Made by a program: the position numbers and the translations under genes | Shown here: positions 1-8,712 of the stretch, piece after piece | Numbering within the stretch: position 1 is the first letter of the stretch | Layout of the letters: every line of letters begins with the position of its first letter | Notes under the pieces: generated by a model | What the model was told of the DNA's origin: nothing | What the model saw: only the letters and a program-made list of their open reading frames with translations | The model's database searches: none | NCBI RefSeq assembly: GCF_003002955.1 | Contig: NZ_PVTJ01000001.1 | Span: 62,001-126,000 of the forward strand | Direction: 5' to 3' | From: Glycomyces artemisiae | GTDB taxonomy: Bacteria > Actinomycetota > Actinomycetes > Mycobacteriales > Micromonosporaceae | DNA length: 64,000 nt

Positions 1-173
1 AGCTTGCAGTCCACGCCGTGCAGGAGCACCGGCGACGCCGTGTGCGGGACGGGCCGCGCCCACTGGACGACGGTCTCGCCGACGGCGAGCGACAGGGCCG
101 CGCGGGCCTCCTCGGGCGTCAGCGGCCGCGAGTGCGGCAGCAGCGCGGTGTGGATCTCGCCGACGATGAGCAT
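1..173 (-). CDS. hypothetical protein, 3' end outside window
   Basis: Only the first 57 codons are present, from an ATG at 173 to the window edge. The reading begins MLIVGEIHTALLPHSR and continues with a helical Ala/Glu-rich stretch and then a segment rich in Val, Pro and His. No signal peptide or membrane segment is visible and I do not recognise the family. It lies just downstream, on the same strand, of the VOC protein gene, with a 46-base gap, so the two may be co-transcribed. The start is the only in-frame ATG in this piece and has no strong ribosome binding site, so the true start could differ. Confidence 0.5.
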   Translation of the reverse strand, partial: MLIVGEIHTALLPHSRPLTPEEARAALSLAVGETVVQWARPVPHTASPVLLHGVDCK

Positions 174-219
174 GGGCACACTCCGGTTCGCAAGGGCGGG
201 AACGGTATCGGTCAGGGGA

Positions 220-2127
220 CTAGTCGCGCTCCCGGTGCTCGGTGATCGCCAGGCCGTGCCCGTCCGGGTCCCGGAACGCGGCCGCCCGCATCTCGTAGTT
301 CTGCCCCAGCAGCGCGGTCCGCGGCAGGTGCAGGAACTGGACGCCGGCCTCGTTCATCTGCGTGAACGCGGCGTCGATGTCGCCGACCTCGAACGTGAGG
401 TGCATGATCCCGGTCTCGCCGGGCGGCGCGTCGGGGCGCTCCCACAGCAGGATCTTCCCGAAGCCCGCGTCGAGGACGGCCGCTTCGGCGGTCCGGTCGG
501 AGATCGCCAGGCCCAGAGCGTCCGTGTAGAACTCGACGGACCGCTGGAGGTCGGCGACCACGAGCGTCGCCGCCACGTCGGTGACGTCGGTGCCCCCGAG
601 GCGCTCCTCGGAAAGGAGCAGTTCGGCGAGGTCGCGCGCGAGGCTGCTGCCCTCCTCGGAGGTCCGGGGCTTCGGCGGGGACGGCGAGCGCAGCTTCGTG
701 GCGGCTTCCGCGATGGGGCCCTTGGGCGGCGCCTCCGAAGGCGCCTGGGCCTGGTCGGTCTCGACTTGCGCCGCAACCGATCCGGTGGCGTCCTCGATGA
801 CGGGGCCGCCGCCGATCTGCTCGCTCGGCAGCGTGAACGCCGCGGGCGGGTCGGCGGGCAGCGGGGCCGACTCCGAGGACGCCGAGTCCACGGGCGCCTC
901 ACTGGCCGGGGGCGCTTCGGCCTCCGCCGCAGCGGATTCGGGCTCGGCCGCCGGTTCCTCGTCGGCCGGCGGGGCCTCGATCGGTTCGGCCTGCTGCTCC
1001 CGGGACGGCTCGGACGCGGCCTTCAGCGCTTCGGACACCACGTACAACGGCGGGCCGGGCGCTGCCGCGTCCCCGGCGGGCATCGTCGGCTCGCGCTGCG
1101 GAAGTCCGTCGGCCGCAGCGGGTTCCGGCTCCTCGCGCGCCTTCGTCTCGTCGATGACCTCCTGGACGGAGGCCAGCACCGTGTCGAGCGCGTCGGGCTC
1201 CTGCGGCTCGACCGGGACGACGAGTGTCACCGGGCGGGCCTCGGCCGCCGCGACCGCGGGCTTCGGCGGTTCCGGTTCGGCCGCAGGCGGTTCGGGCTCC
1301 GCGGCCGGAGGTTCAGCGAGCTTGTTCGCGGGCGCGGCGGGAGGCGCAGGGGCCGCGGCGGGTTCGGGCGCAGGAGCGGTCGCAGCCGCCGCCGCAGGTG
1401 CGGCGGGAGCCTCGGTCGCCCTGGGCGGCTCCGGGATAGGCGCCGTCTCGGGCCGGTCCGGCTCGAACAGGTCGTCGAGCGATCCGCGCTCGGGCTGCTG
1501 CTTCACCGGGGCGCCGCGCGGCGGGTCGTCCTCGACGATGAGGTCTTCGAGCCGGTGCTGGCCGATGAGCGGCGGCGCCGGGACCGGCTGCGGGAAGCGC
1601 CGGGCCGAGTGCTCGACCGTGAAGAACGCGATGCACCCTGCGAGGCAGAGGAACGCGAGCACGGCGATGCCGACGCTCTGCGCGCCGATCGCCATGGACG
1701 TGAAGAAGAACGCCAGGATCAGTAAAGTGATGGCGCCGATCGCCCGCGAGGTGCGCCACCGCATCCGCCTGTCCGCGTTGAGGACCGTGCCGATCGCCTC
1801 GCCGCCCGCCGCATGGTGCTGGCGCGAGTGCAGGTCCTTCATCGCGTGCTGGTTGATCGCCCACCAGCGCGCCTGGTTCTGGCGCCGCTGCTGGTCCTGC
1901 AGGAGCCGCTGCTGCCGCAGCTGCTCCGCGGTCATGCCCCGGGCCTGCTGCTGGCGCGTCCCGCGCGGCTGGGCCTTCGCGGGCGCGACCTTGCGGGCCC
2001 CGGCCTTGGCGGCGCCGCCTTTGGCCGCGCCTTTCGCCCCGCCGCGGGCGGTCCCGCCCTTCGCGCCGCCCCGGCTGGGGGCCTTGGAAGGCCGCGGGGC
2101 GGGACGGGGTGGCTGTCTTGGGGGCAT
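220..2127 (-). CDS. membrane-anchored protein with C-terminal VOC (glyoxalase-fold) domain
   Basis: A 635-residue protein with an unusual architecture. Residues 1-65 are basic and rich in Pro, Lys, Gly and Ala. Two hydrophobic segments follow at about 128-148 and 150-172. A long Pro/Ala/Glu linker spans about 180-510. The last 120 residues form a VOC domain that begins near TLVVADLQRSVEFYTDALGL and ends near FRDPDGHGLAITEH, the normal ends of a glyoxalase/dioxygenase module. A cytoplasmic tail is likely because the N-terminus is basic and the two membrane segments form a hairpin. Substrate is unknown. The start at 2127 was chosen because GAGGTG precedes it and the upstream in-frame extension runs through the ndk gene on the other strand. 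Confidence 0.75.
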   Translation of the reverse strand: MPPRQPPRPAPRPSKAPSRGGAKGGTARGGAKGAAKGGAAKAGARKVAPAKAQPRGTRQQQARGMTAEQLRQQRLLQDQQRRQNQARWWAINQHAMKDLHSRQHHAAGGEAIGTVLNADRRMRWRTSRAIGAITLLILAFFFTSMAIGAQSVGIAVLAFLCLAGCIAFFTVEHSARRFPQPVPAPPLIGQHRLEDLIVEDDPPRGAPVKQQPERGSLDDLFEPDRPETAPIPEPPRATEAPAAPAAAAATAPAPEPAAAPAPPAAPANKLAEPPAAEPEPPAAEPEPPKPAVAAAEARPVTLVVPVEPQEPDALDTVLASVQEVIDETKAREEPEPAAADGLPQREPTMPAGDAAAPGPPLYVVSEALKAASEPSREQQAEPIEAPPADEEPAAEPESAAAEAEAPPASEAPVDSASSESAPLPADPPAAFTLPSEQIGGGPVIEDATGSVAAQVETDQAQAPSEAPPKGPIAEAATKLRSPSPPKPRTSEEGSSLARDLAELLLSEERLGGTDVTDVAATLVVADLQRSVEFYTDALGLAISDRTAEAAVLDAGFGKILLWERPDAPPGETGIMHLTFEVGDIDAAFTQMNEAGVQFLHLPRTALLGQNYEMRAAAFRDPDGHGLAITEHRERD

Positions 2128-2253
2128 CTGGGACACCTCATCCGCAACTGGGAAACCGGGTTTCAACGTGAATCGTACGTGGGTGAGGCAACCGGCACAA
2201 CATCGCTTACGATGGCAGCCACCGATCCGACAGACGCTTCCAAGGAGTTCCAC

Positions 2254-2661
2254 GTGGCCGAGCAGCGCACGCTCGTGTTGATCAAACCCGACGCCGTCCG
2301 GCGCGGGCTCGTCGGCGAAGTCCTGTCCCGCTTGGAGCGCAAGGGCCTGCGCATCGAGGAGCTGCGGCTGCGGACCATGGACGCGGCGCTGTCGGACGCG
2401 CACTACGCCGAGCACGTGGGGCGGCCGTACTACGAGGGCCTGAAGTCGTTCATGACGTCGGGTCCGCTGGTGAGCCTGGTCGTCGCCGGGGACGAGGCGA
2501 TCCCGGTGGTGCGGCTGCTCGCCGGCGCCACCGACGGCCGCAAGGCCGAGCCGGGGACGATCCGCGGGGACTTCTCGCTGTCGAACCAGCAGAACCTCAT
2601 CCATGCCTCGGACTCGGAGGAGTCCGCGAAGCGCGAGATCGACCTCTGGTTCGCCGCTTAG
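2254..2661 (+). CDS. ndk: nucleoside diphosphate kinase
   Basis: Transfers the gamma phosphate from NTPs to NDPs through a phosphohistidine, balancing cytosolic nucleotide pools. The 135-residue length matches the family. It opens with AEQRTLVLIKPDAV, the usual first strand and nucleotide-contact region, and carries NLIHASDSEESA, which holds the catalytic histidine and the conserved Ser-Asp. The GTG start at 2254 follows AAGGAG at 2242-2247. The gene is divergent from the VOC membrane protein and convergent with the MobA-like gene, so it looks monocistronic. Confidence 0.95.
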   Translation: MAEQRTLVLIKPDAVRRGLVGEVLSRLERKGLRIEELRLRTMDAALSDAHYAEHVGRPYYEGLKSFMTSGPLVSLVVAGDEAIPVVRLLAGATDGRKAEPGTIRGDFSLSNQQNLIHASDSEESAKREIDLWFAA

Positions 2662-2705
2662 GGTGCACCGCTGACGACGCTGGCAGCAGTGCGCCCGGTG
2701 CCCCG

Positions 2706-3293
2706 CTAGGCGGGGCTCGGGTGCTGGAGCGCCTCCAGGTCGGCCGGGGTGTCGACGTCGAGCGGGTCGCCCGGGCACGCGACCTCGCGCACCAGGTCCC
2801 CGTTCGCGGCGATGAAGTCGCGGGCCCCCCGGTCCCCGACGGCCCCGGCGGCGATGCCGTCGAGGTGCTCGCGCGCGAAGTACATCGGGTGGCCGCGGCG
2901 GCCCGCGTACGTCGCGACCGCGACCGTGGCCCCCTCGGCGGCGGCCGCGATGATCCGCCGCACCGCTTCCGCTTCGATGCGCGGCTGGTCGACGAGGGTC
3001 ACGACGACCCCGTCGTACCGCGACGGCACGGCCGCGAGCCCGGCCTTCAGCGACGTCGACAATCCCTGCCCCCAGCGCCGGTTCATGACCGGCGTGAACG
3101 CCTCGGTGGCCGCGGCGAGCGCCTGCTCGGCCCCGGCGCCGAGCACGGCCAGGACCTGGCGGCAGCCGCCGTCGCGCAATGTGGCGACGGCTCGGTCGAG
3201 CAGGCTCCGGCCGTCGTATTCGACGAGGGCCTTCGGCTGGCCGAAGCGCCTTCCGGCGCCTGCGGCGAGCACGAGCCCCGCGGTGTTCCCCAT
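2706..3293 (-). CDS. MobA/MocA-like molybdopterin nucleotidyltransferase
   Basis: A 195-residue NTP transferase of the MobA-like family. The N-terminal LVLAAGAGRRFGQPKAL is the nucleotide-binding signature with its Pro-Lys, and LVDQP lies at the metal-binding strand. MocA-type enzymes of this size add CMP to molybdopterin to make the cytosine dinucleotide cofactor used by xanthine dehydrogenase-family enzymes. The gene sits next to the PucR regulator and close to a xanthine dehydrogenase cluster, which supports a role in maturing that enzyme. Whether it makes the cytosine or the guanine cofactor cannot be told from motifs alone. Confidence 0.8.
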   Translation of the reverse strand: MGNTAGLVLAAGAGRRFGQPKALVEYDGRSLLDRAVATLRDGGCRQVLAVLGAGAEQALAAATEAFTPVMNRRWGQGLSTSLKAGLAAVPSRYDGVVVTLVDQPRIEAEAVRRIIAAAAEGATVAVATYAGRRGHPMYFAREHLDGIAAGAVGDRGARDFIAANGDLVREVACPGDPLDVDTPADLEALQHPSPA

Positions 3294-3372
3294 GGTCGAT
3301 CCCCCTTGTGATGGTCCCGCCTCCCGGCGGAATATGCGGCGGCGCCCCCTGCGCCGCCCGTCTGCGGGGCGG

Positions 3373-4914
3373 TCAGTCCAGGCTGACCGCCAGTGCGAGG
3401 TCCATCCGGTCGAGGGGGTTGCGCAGGTCGCGGCCGGTGAGCTCCTCCACGCGGCGCATGCGGTACCGGACGGTGTTCACGTGGACGTGGAGGCTCACGG
3501 CGCACTGGCGCCACGAGCCGTCGCATTCGAGGAACCGCCGCAGGGTCGGCAGCAGGTCGGAGCGGTGGCGCGCGTCGTATTCGAGGAGCGGGTCGAGGAC
3601 GCGGGTGCGGAACGCGCGGGAGACGTCAGGGGGGACGGCCGCCAGGAGCATCCGGTGCGACACGAGGTGGTCGGGTTCGGCGACCTCGATGCGGCCGGGC
3701 CGCGGCTGCGCGAGGGCGGCGGTGTGGCGGGCCTGTTCGAGCGCGCCGCGGAGCCCGCCGGGGGAGGCGACGGGGTCGGCGATGCCGACGCCGATGGCGC
3801 CGGTCCCGCCCGGATGGGCCGCTTGCAGGACCTTGGCGCTGCGCCTCGCCCATGCGACGAGGCGGGCGCGCTCCTCGGGGAGCGCGGCCTTGCCGGCGAG
3901 GACGGCGACGGTCTCGCCGCCGCGGCTCGCCCACGCCGCCGCGGGCGGATCGAGCGGGTCCTCCATCGTCGCCGCCGTGGCGTAGTGGAGGACCTCGGCG
4001 ATGACGGTCTCGCGCAGGGCCTCGGACTCGCCGGTCGCGGCGATGACCGTGGCGGGGCCGTCGGCGGGCAGGCCCGCGGAGCGCAGCAGGTGCTCGTCGG
4101 CGCGGCCCTCGCGCAGGGCGGTGACGAGCTCGACGTGCGGGGCGGGGCGCTGCGACGGGTCGTCGAGTTCGAGCATGAGCAGGGCCGACAGCTGCTCGGC
4201 GACGAGGCGGCGCTCCGGGGACCAGCGGGTGTGGTCGTCGCCGACGACCAGGAACCGTCCGGTGTGGATCGTGGAGCCGATCCCGAAGACCGAGTAGCAG
4301 CGGTGCCGGTCCAGGGTCACCTTCTGCGGCAGCCGGTCCGCGGCGTGCGCGCGGGCGACGACCGCGGCCCGCTCCGACTCGCCGAGCTCCAGGCTCCCGC
4401 GCAGCGCCCGTCCCGCGGGGGACAGGACCAGGCACTCCATGCCCAGCTCGCGGTCGATGAGTTCGAGGATCTGCCCGATGCCGTCGGCGGCGATGAGCCG
4501 CCGGTGCCGGTCGAGCAGCGACGCGAGGTCCCCGGAGCGGCCCGCGGAGAGGCGCTGCACGATCCGCTCGGTGATCTCGGCGAACGCGACCTCGGCGTCC
4601 ACGGTGAACAGCGGCAGGTCGTGCTCGGCGCACGCGTCGACCAGGTCGGAGGGCACCGAGTGGAAGTCCGGGTGGTCGCCCGCGCCGAGCGCGGTAACCC
4701 CGGCGGCGATCAGGTTGCGCACGAACGCGTCCGAGTCCCGCTCGGCCCGGCGCCACATCATCCCGGTGAGCACCAGCTCGCCGCCGGACAGGTACCGGCG
4801 CGGGTCGCGCAGGTCGGTCGGCACGACCCACCGGACCTCGCGGTCCAGGTGGTGGCGGCCCGACACGAGGGTCAGGCCCAGTTCCGGCATCTGAAGCAGG
4901 GTACGCAGTCGCAT
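3373..4914 (-). CDS. pucR: PucR-family transcriptional regulator of purine catabolism
   Basis: A 513-residue regulator. The N-terminal 120 residues (MRLRTLLQMPELGLTLVSG onward) are the PucR ligand-sensing domain, the middle is a GGDEF-like/linker region, and the C-terminus from about residue 455 is the PucR-type helix-turn-helix (VSLHVHVNTVRYRMRRVEE). Members of this family control urate and allantoin genes in response to purine metabolites. The gene diverges from the OHCU decarboxylase gene that opens the purine degradation block, a standard regulator-target layout. The ATG at 4914 was preferred to the upstream in-frame alternative at 4977 because the PucR domain begins there and a G-rich stretch precedes it. 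Confidence 0.88.
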   Translation of the reverse strand: MRLRTLLQMPELGLTLVSGRHHLDREVRWVVPTDLRDPRRYLSGGELVLTGMMWRRAERDSDAFVRNLIAAGVTALGAGDHPDFHSVPSDLVDACAEHDLPLFTVDAEVAFAEITERIVQRLSAGRSGDLASLLDRHRRLIAADGIGQILELIDRELGMECLVLSPAGRALRGSLELGESERAAVVARAHAADRLPQKVTLDRHRCYSVFGIGSTIHTGRFLVVGDDHTRWSPERRLVAEQLSALLMLELDDPSQRPAPHVELVTALREGRADEHLLRSAGLPADGPATVIAATGESEALRETVIAEVLHYATAATMEDPLDPPAAAWASRGGETVAVLAGKAALPEERARLVAWARRSAKVLQAAHPGGTGAIGVGIADPVASPGGLRGALEQARHTAALAQPRPGRIEVAEPDHLVSHRMLLAAVPPDVSRAFRTRVLDPLLEYDARHRSDLLPTLRRFLECDGSWRQCAVSLHVHVNTVRYRMRRVEELTGRDLRNPLDRMDLALAVSLD

Positions 4915-5028
4915 GGTGGCCCCCAGGGGGTCCGGCCTTCTCAGGCGGGTTCGGGACGCGGTGGATACAGCCACCATAGCCCCGCCGACGGACCGACTTT
5001 GGACGATCCTCCAGCATTTAACGGCCGG

Positions 5029-5055
5029 GAAACCAAGGTTTCATAGGCGTTGACA
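5029..5055. promoter_or_regulatory. candidate PucR operator and purine-operon promoter
   Basis: The 243-base gap between divergent pucR and the purine operon contains a perfect dyad GAAACC-AA-GGTTTC at 5029-5042. Eight bases further on is TTGACA at 5050-5055, a good -35 match on the plus strand. No convincing -10 lies 17 bases downstream, which is common for activator-dependent promoters. The dyad is placed where an activator would sit for the plus-strand promoter. Its assignment to PucR is inference from position. Confidence 0.4.
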
Positions 5056-5157
5056 ATGCCTTCTGCCTCGCGTTTCGGCTTCAATTGCCCGACGCGGCGG
5101 CAAACCTGCCACGCTGAGGGGACACCTCGGGAGACCGGACGCGAACGGGAGGCGCCG

Positions 5158-5865
5158 ATGTGGACGATCGCCGGGTTCAACGCGGCCGACGCCGAGTCCG
5201 CGACCCGCGTGCTCGCGGCGTGCTGCGCCTCGCCGGTCTGGGCAGAGGGACTCGCCACAGGCCGCCCCTACGACTCGCTGGCCGCCCTCGCCGACGCGGC
5301 CCTCGCGGCCTTCGACGCGCTGGACGACGCTGAGATCGAGCGGGCGGTGGACGCCCACCCGAGGATCGGCGGCGCGGCTCGACCTGCGCGGCCGATCGCG
5401 GTCCCGGCCGGGTTCGGCGCGACGGCGGACGGCACCGACGGATCCGCTGAGCGTGTGCAGCCCGCCACCGCTCCAGCCGGTTCCGGCACTGCGGCGGAAC
5501 GCGTGGGCGGTTCGGCCGGAAGCGCGATCGCCGCCGAGGCCGGACCGGCGCCGGGAGCCGCCGCCGATCGCCGAACGGCCCCGCTCTCGGGCCCCGAGGC
5601 CGAGTGGTCCCGCGGCGAGCAGGCCCGCGCGATGACCGCCGACGCCGCCGTCAAGGCCGACCTCGCCGACGCCAACGCCGCCTACGAGCGCCGCTTCGAC
5701 CGCGTGTTCCTCATCTGCGCCACCGGCCTCGCCGCGGAGGACATCCTCGCCGCGGCCCGCCGCCGCCTCGGCAACGACGACGCGACCGAACGCGCCGAGA
5801 CCCGCGCCGAACTCCGCAAGATCGTCGCGCTCCGGCTCGGCAAGGCCTTCGGGGAGGACCGATGA
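5158..5865 (+). CDS. uraD: OHCU decarboxylase with internal insertion
   Basis: Decarboxylates 2-oxo-4-hydroxy-4-carboxy-5-ureidoimidazoline to S-allantoin, the last step of urate oxidation. HPRIG at residues 67-71 and EWSRGEQA at about 149-156 are family motifs, with the catalytic His at 67. The protein is 235 residues, against about 160-170 for the family. The excess is an Ala/Pro/Gly-rich segment at about residues 73-146, exactly between the two motifs. ATG 5158 follows GGGAGG at 5147-5152; upstream in-frame codons are not family-like. The stop overlaps the next start (ATGA), so translation with hydroxyisourate hydrolase is coupled. Confidence 0.88.
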   Translation: MWTIAGFNAADAESATRVLAACCASPVWAEGLATGRPYDSLAALADAALAAFDALDDAEIERAVDAHPRIGGAARPARPIAVPAGFGATADGTDGSAERVQPATAPAGSGTAAERVGGSAGSAIAAEAGPAPGAAADRRTAPLSGPEAEWSRGEQARAMTADAAVKADLADANAAYERRFDRVFLICATGLAAEDILAAARRRLGNDDATERAETRAELRKIVALRLGKAFGEDR

Positions 5866-6290
5866 GCGCGACACCGGCGAACGCCGACCGCACCGGCGCG
5901 GCGTCCGCGAGCCCCGAGTTCGTCGGCGCCGATGCCGCGGGCGCGGCCCCCGAGGTCGAACCGCCGACCGCGACCGTCTCCTCCCACGTGCTCGACGCCG
6001 CCACCGGCCGCCCCGCCGCGGGCGTCCGGCTCACCCTCCTGCGCCGCGACGGGGACGGCGCCTACACCGAGGTCCGCACCGGCAGCACCGACGACGACGG
6101 CCGCGTCGCCGCCTGGCGCACCGAGCCCGGCGCGCACCGGCTCCGCTTCGAGACCGGCGCCTGGTTCGCCGCCCGCGGGACCGACACGTTCTACCCCGAA
6201 GTCGAGGTCGCCTTCACCGTCGGCGACGGCCACCACCACGTCCCGCTCCTGCTGAGCCCATTCGCCTACTCCACGTACCGAGGCAGTTAG
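5862..6290 (+). CDS. uraH: 5-hydroxyisourate hydrolase (transthyretin-like)
   Basis: Hydrolyses 5-hydroxyisourate to OHCU. The core from residue 38 (VSSHVLDAATGRPAAGV) holds the family's N-terminal histidine motif, and the protein ends in YRGS, the diagnostic C-terminal tetrapeptide of HIU hydrolases. The first 37 residues are an Ala/Pro-rich extension not normally present. The gene overlaps uraD by four bases (ATGA) and is followed with no gap by urate oxidase, so all three enzymes that turn urate into allantoin are made from one message. Confidence 0.92.
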   Translation: MSATPANADRTGAASASPEFVGADAAGAAPEVEPPTATVSSHVLDAATGRPAAGVRLTLLRRDGDGAYTEVRTGSTDDDGRVAAWRTEPGAHRLRFETGAWFAARGTDTFYPEVEVAFTVGDGHHHVPLLLSPFAYSTYRGS

Positions 6291-7139
6291 ATGAACGCAC
6301 CCGAACCAGGCTTCACCTTGGGCCCCAACAGCTACGGCAAGTCCGGCATCCGGCTCGTCCACGTCGACCGCGCCACCGCGCGCCACGCGATCCGCGACCT
6401 CACCGTGCACACCGCGCTCGCCGGGGACCTCGACGCGACCCACTACACCGGCGACAACGCCGGCGTCCTCCCCACCGACACGCAGAAGAACACCGTGTAC
6501 GCCTTCGCGCGGGACGGCGTCGGAGCCCCCGAGGCGTTCGCCGAGCGCCTGGCCCGGCACTTCGTCGACACCACCCCCTCCATCACGCACGCCCGCGTCC
6601 GCGTCGAGGAGCACCCGTGGACCCGCATCGGCGACCACTCCTTCGCGCGCGGCGACGGCGGCGAGATCCGCACCGCCGAGGCCGCCTACGACGGCGGAAC
6701 CGCCGCGGTCACCGCCGGCGTCAGGGACCTCCTGCTCCTCAACACCACCGACTCCGAATTCAGCGGCTTCCTGGCCGACGAGTACACGACCCTCCCCGAG
6801 ACCGACGACCGCATCCTCGCGACCGCGGTCACCGCGACCTGGGCTTACGCGACCGTACCCGCGGCGTACGACACCGCCTTCGACGCCGCCCGGACCGCCC
6901 TCGCCGCGGCGTTCGCCGACACCTACTCGCTCTCGCTGCAACAGACCCTCTACGCCGTCGGCGAGCGCATACTGAAGGCGGTCCCCGAGGCCCGCGACGT
7001 GCGGTTGTCCCTGCCGAACCGGCACCACTACCTCGTCGACCTCGCGCCGTTCGGCCTCGACAACCCCGGCGCGGTCTTCCAAGCGGGCGACCTGCCCTAC
7101 GGGCTCATCGAGGGCACGGTCCGAAGGGAGGCGGCATGA
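6291..7139 (+). CDS. uox: urate oxidase (uricase)
   Basis: Oxidises urate to 5-hydroxyisourate with oxygen, without cofactor. At 282 residues it has the usual tandem T-fold length. Visible motifs are SYGKSGIRLV near the N-terminus (the catalytic Lys), TDTQKNTVYA in the first T-fold, and NRHHYLVDL in the second. The ATG directly abuts the uraH stop codon; GAGGCAGTTAG just before it offers only a moderate ribosome binding site, consistent with coupling. The 3' end overlaps the xanthine dehydrogenase FAD-subunit start. Confidence 0.95.
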   Translation: MNAPEPGFTLGPNSYGKSGIRLVHVDRATARHAIRDLTVHTALAGDLDATHYTGDNAGVLPTDTQKNTVYAFARDGVGAPEAFAERLARHFVDTTPSITHARVRVEEHPWTRIGDHSFARGDGGEIRTAEAAYDGGTAAVTAGVRDLLLLNTTDSEFSGFLADEYTTLPETDDRILATAVTATWAYATVPAAYDTAFDAARTALAAAFADTYSLSLQQTLYAVGERILKAVPEARDVRLSLPNRHHYLVDLAPFGLDNPGAVFQAGDLPYGLIEGTVRREAA

Positions 7140-8008
7140 GCGTCGCGACCCGCGCCGACTTCCACCGCCCGGCGGCGGTGGGCGAGGCCGTGCGCCTCCT
7201 CGCCGAGCACCCCGAGGCCGTCCCGGTCGCCGGGGGCACCGACCTCATGGTCGCCGTCAACTACCGGCACGCCCGGCCCGAGGCGATGCTCGACCTCACC
7301 GGCCTCGCGGAACTGCGCGACTGGACCGACGAAGGGGACGCCGTGCGCATCGGCTCGGGCGTCCCGTACGCGCGCATCACCGCCGAGCTCGCGACGGTCC
7401 TCCCGGCCCTGGCCGCCGCCGCCCGCACCGTCGGCTCCCCGCAGATCCGCAACCGCGGCACCCTCGGCGGGAACCTCGCCACCGCCTCGCCCGCGGGCGA
7501 CGGCCACCCGCCGCTCCTCGCCACGGGCGCGACCGTGGAGATCGCCTCCACCAGCGGCACCCGGACCGTCCCGATCGGCGAGTTCTACCTGGGCCCCAAG
7601 CGCTCCGCGCTCGGCCCGGGCGAGCTCATCACCGCGGTCACGGTCCCGAAGGCCGCAGGGCCGCAGCAGTTCCTCAAAGTGGGCACCCGCAACGCCATGG
7701 TCATCGCGGTCTGCTCCTTCGCCCTCGCGCTCGACCCCGACGCGCGCCGCCTCGGCACCGGCATCGGCTCGGCCGGACCCGTCCCGCTCACCGCGCCCGA
7801 CGCCGAGGCCCTCGACCTGCCCTGGAGCAGCCCGGGCCGCTTCGACGACGCCCTCGCCGCCGAGTTCGGCCGCCGCGTCGCCGCGGCCGCCCGCCCCATC
7901 GACGACGTCCGCGGCACCGCCGACTACCGCCGCCACGCCCTCGCCGTCTGCGCCGCCCGCGCCCTCCGCCGCGTATGGACGACCGCCCACGACAGGAGCC
8001 CCCGATGA
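7136..8008 (+). CDS. xdhB: xanthine dehydrogenase FAD-binding subunit
   Basis: The 290-residue CoxM-like flavin subunit of a three-subunit molybdenum hydroxylase. It binds FAD through VAGGTDLMV near residue 30 and IRNRGTLGGNLATASPAGD near residue 105, and passes electrons from the 2Fe-2S subunit to NAD. ATG 7136 overlaps the urate oxidase stop and follows AAGGGAGG at 7124-7131. Placed directly after urate oxidase, it supplies urate from hypoxanthine and xanthine. The substrate could in principle be another purine or aldehyde, but the context argues strongly for purines. Confidence 0.9.
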   Translation: MSVATRADFHRPAAVGEAVRLLAEHPEAVPVAGGTDLMVAVNYRHARPEAMLDLTGLAELRDWTDEGDAVRIGSGVPYARITAELATVLPALAAAARTVGSPQIRNRGTLGGNLATASPAGDGHPPLLATGATVEIASTSGTRTVPIGEFYLGPKRSALGPGELITAVTVPKAAGPQQFLKVGTRNAMVIAVCSFALALDPDARRLGTGIGSAGPVPLTAPDAEALDLPWSSPGRFDDALAAEFGRRVAAAARPIDDVRGTADYRRHALAVCAARALRRVWTTAHDRSPR

Positions 8009-8156
8009 CCATCAGCACGACCACCGCCGACATCGCGCCCGGCCGTGAACGGCCCCGGCACCCGGACCGCCCGTCCCCGACGGCGCCGCCCGTCGGCGGC
8101 GCCCCAAGCGCCGTTCGCCGCGACAGCGTCCGGCTCACCCGTGTGCGGAGGCCTCG

Positions 8157-8621
8157 ATGCGCGTGACCTTGCACGTCGACGGCGCCGAGCTCGCCGCCGA
8201 GATCGACCGGCCCGGCGAGAGCCTGCTGTCCACGCTCCGCGACCGGCTCGGACTCACCGGGTCCAAGAACGCCTGCGAACAGGGCGAGTGCGGATCGTGC
8301 ACCGTGCTGCTCGACGGCGCGCCGGTGTGCGCGTGCCTCGTGGCGACCGCCCAATGCGAAGGGCGCGAAGTGAAGACCGTGGTCGGCGCCGTGCCGCGGC
8401 CGGTGCGCGACGCGTTCGTGCAGTGCGGGGCCGTGCAGTGCGGCTTCTGCACCCCGGGGCTGCTCGTGTCGGTCGCCGACCTCCTCGAACGGGACCCCGA
8501 CCCGGGCGACGCGGCCATCCGCGAAGCCCTCGCCGGGAACCTGTGCCGGTGCACCGGCTACGAGAAGATCATCGACGCCGTCCACACCGCCGCCGCGACG
8601 CTGGCCGGTGAGCGCCCGTGA
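8157..8621 (+). CDS. xdhC: xanthine dehydrogenase 2Fe-2S subunit
   Basis: A 154-residue small subunit that carries two 2Fe-2S clusters between the molybdenum and flavin subunits. The plant-type ferredoxin cysteines are in CEQGECGSC and a later Cys, and the second cluster's in CGFCTPG and CRCTGY. ATG 8157 is preceded by GGAGG at 8147-8151. A 148-base spacer separates it from the FAD subunit, unlike the overlapping junctions elsewhere in the operon. An ATGA-coupled start at 8005 opens a different 53-codon frame that runs over this start. Confidence 0.93.
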   Translation: MRVTLHVDGAELAAEIDRPGESLLSTLRDRLGLTGSKNACEQGECGSCTVLLDGAPVCACLVATAQCEGREVKTVVGAVPRPVRDAFVQCGAVQCGFCTPGLLVSVADLLERDPDPGDAAIREALAGNLCRCTGYEKIIDAVHTAAATLAGERP

Positions 8622-8712
8622 ATCACGCCATCTCCCCACCTCCTTCCGCATCCGCTCGGGGGACCGCAAGCCTCCCCGGCGGGTGTGACAATCCGACCCC
8701 GGAGCGTGTCCG

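Noticed and set aside
4-1725. Long plus-strand frame at the window start
   Set aside because: Arg/Gly-rich shadow of the VOC membrane protein gene on the minus strand; no motif and no ribosome binding site.
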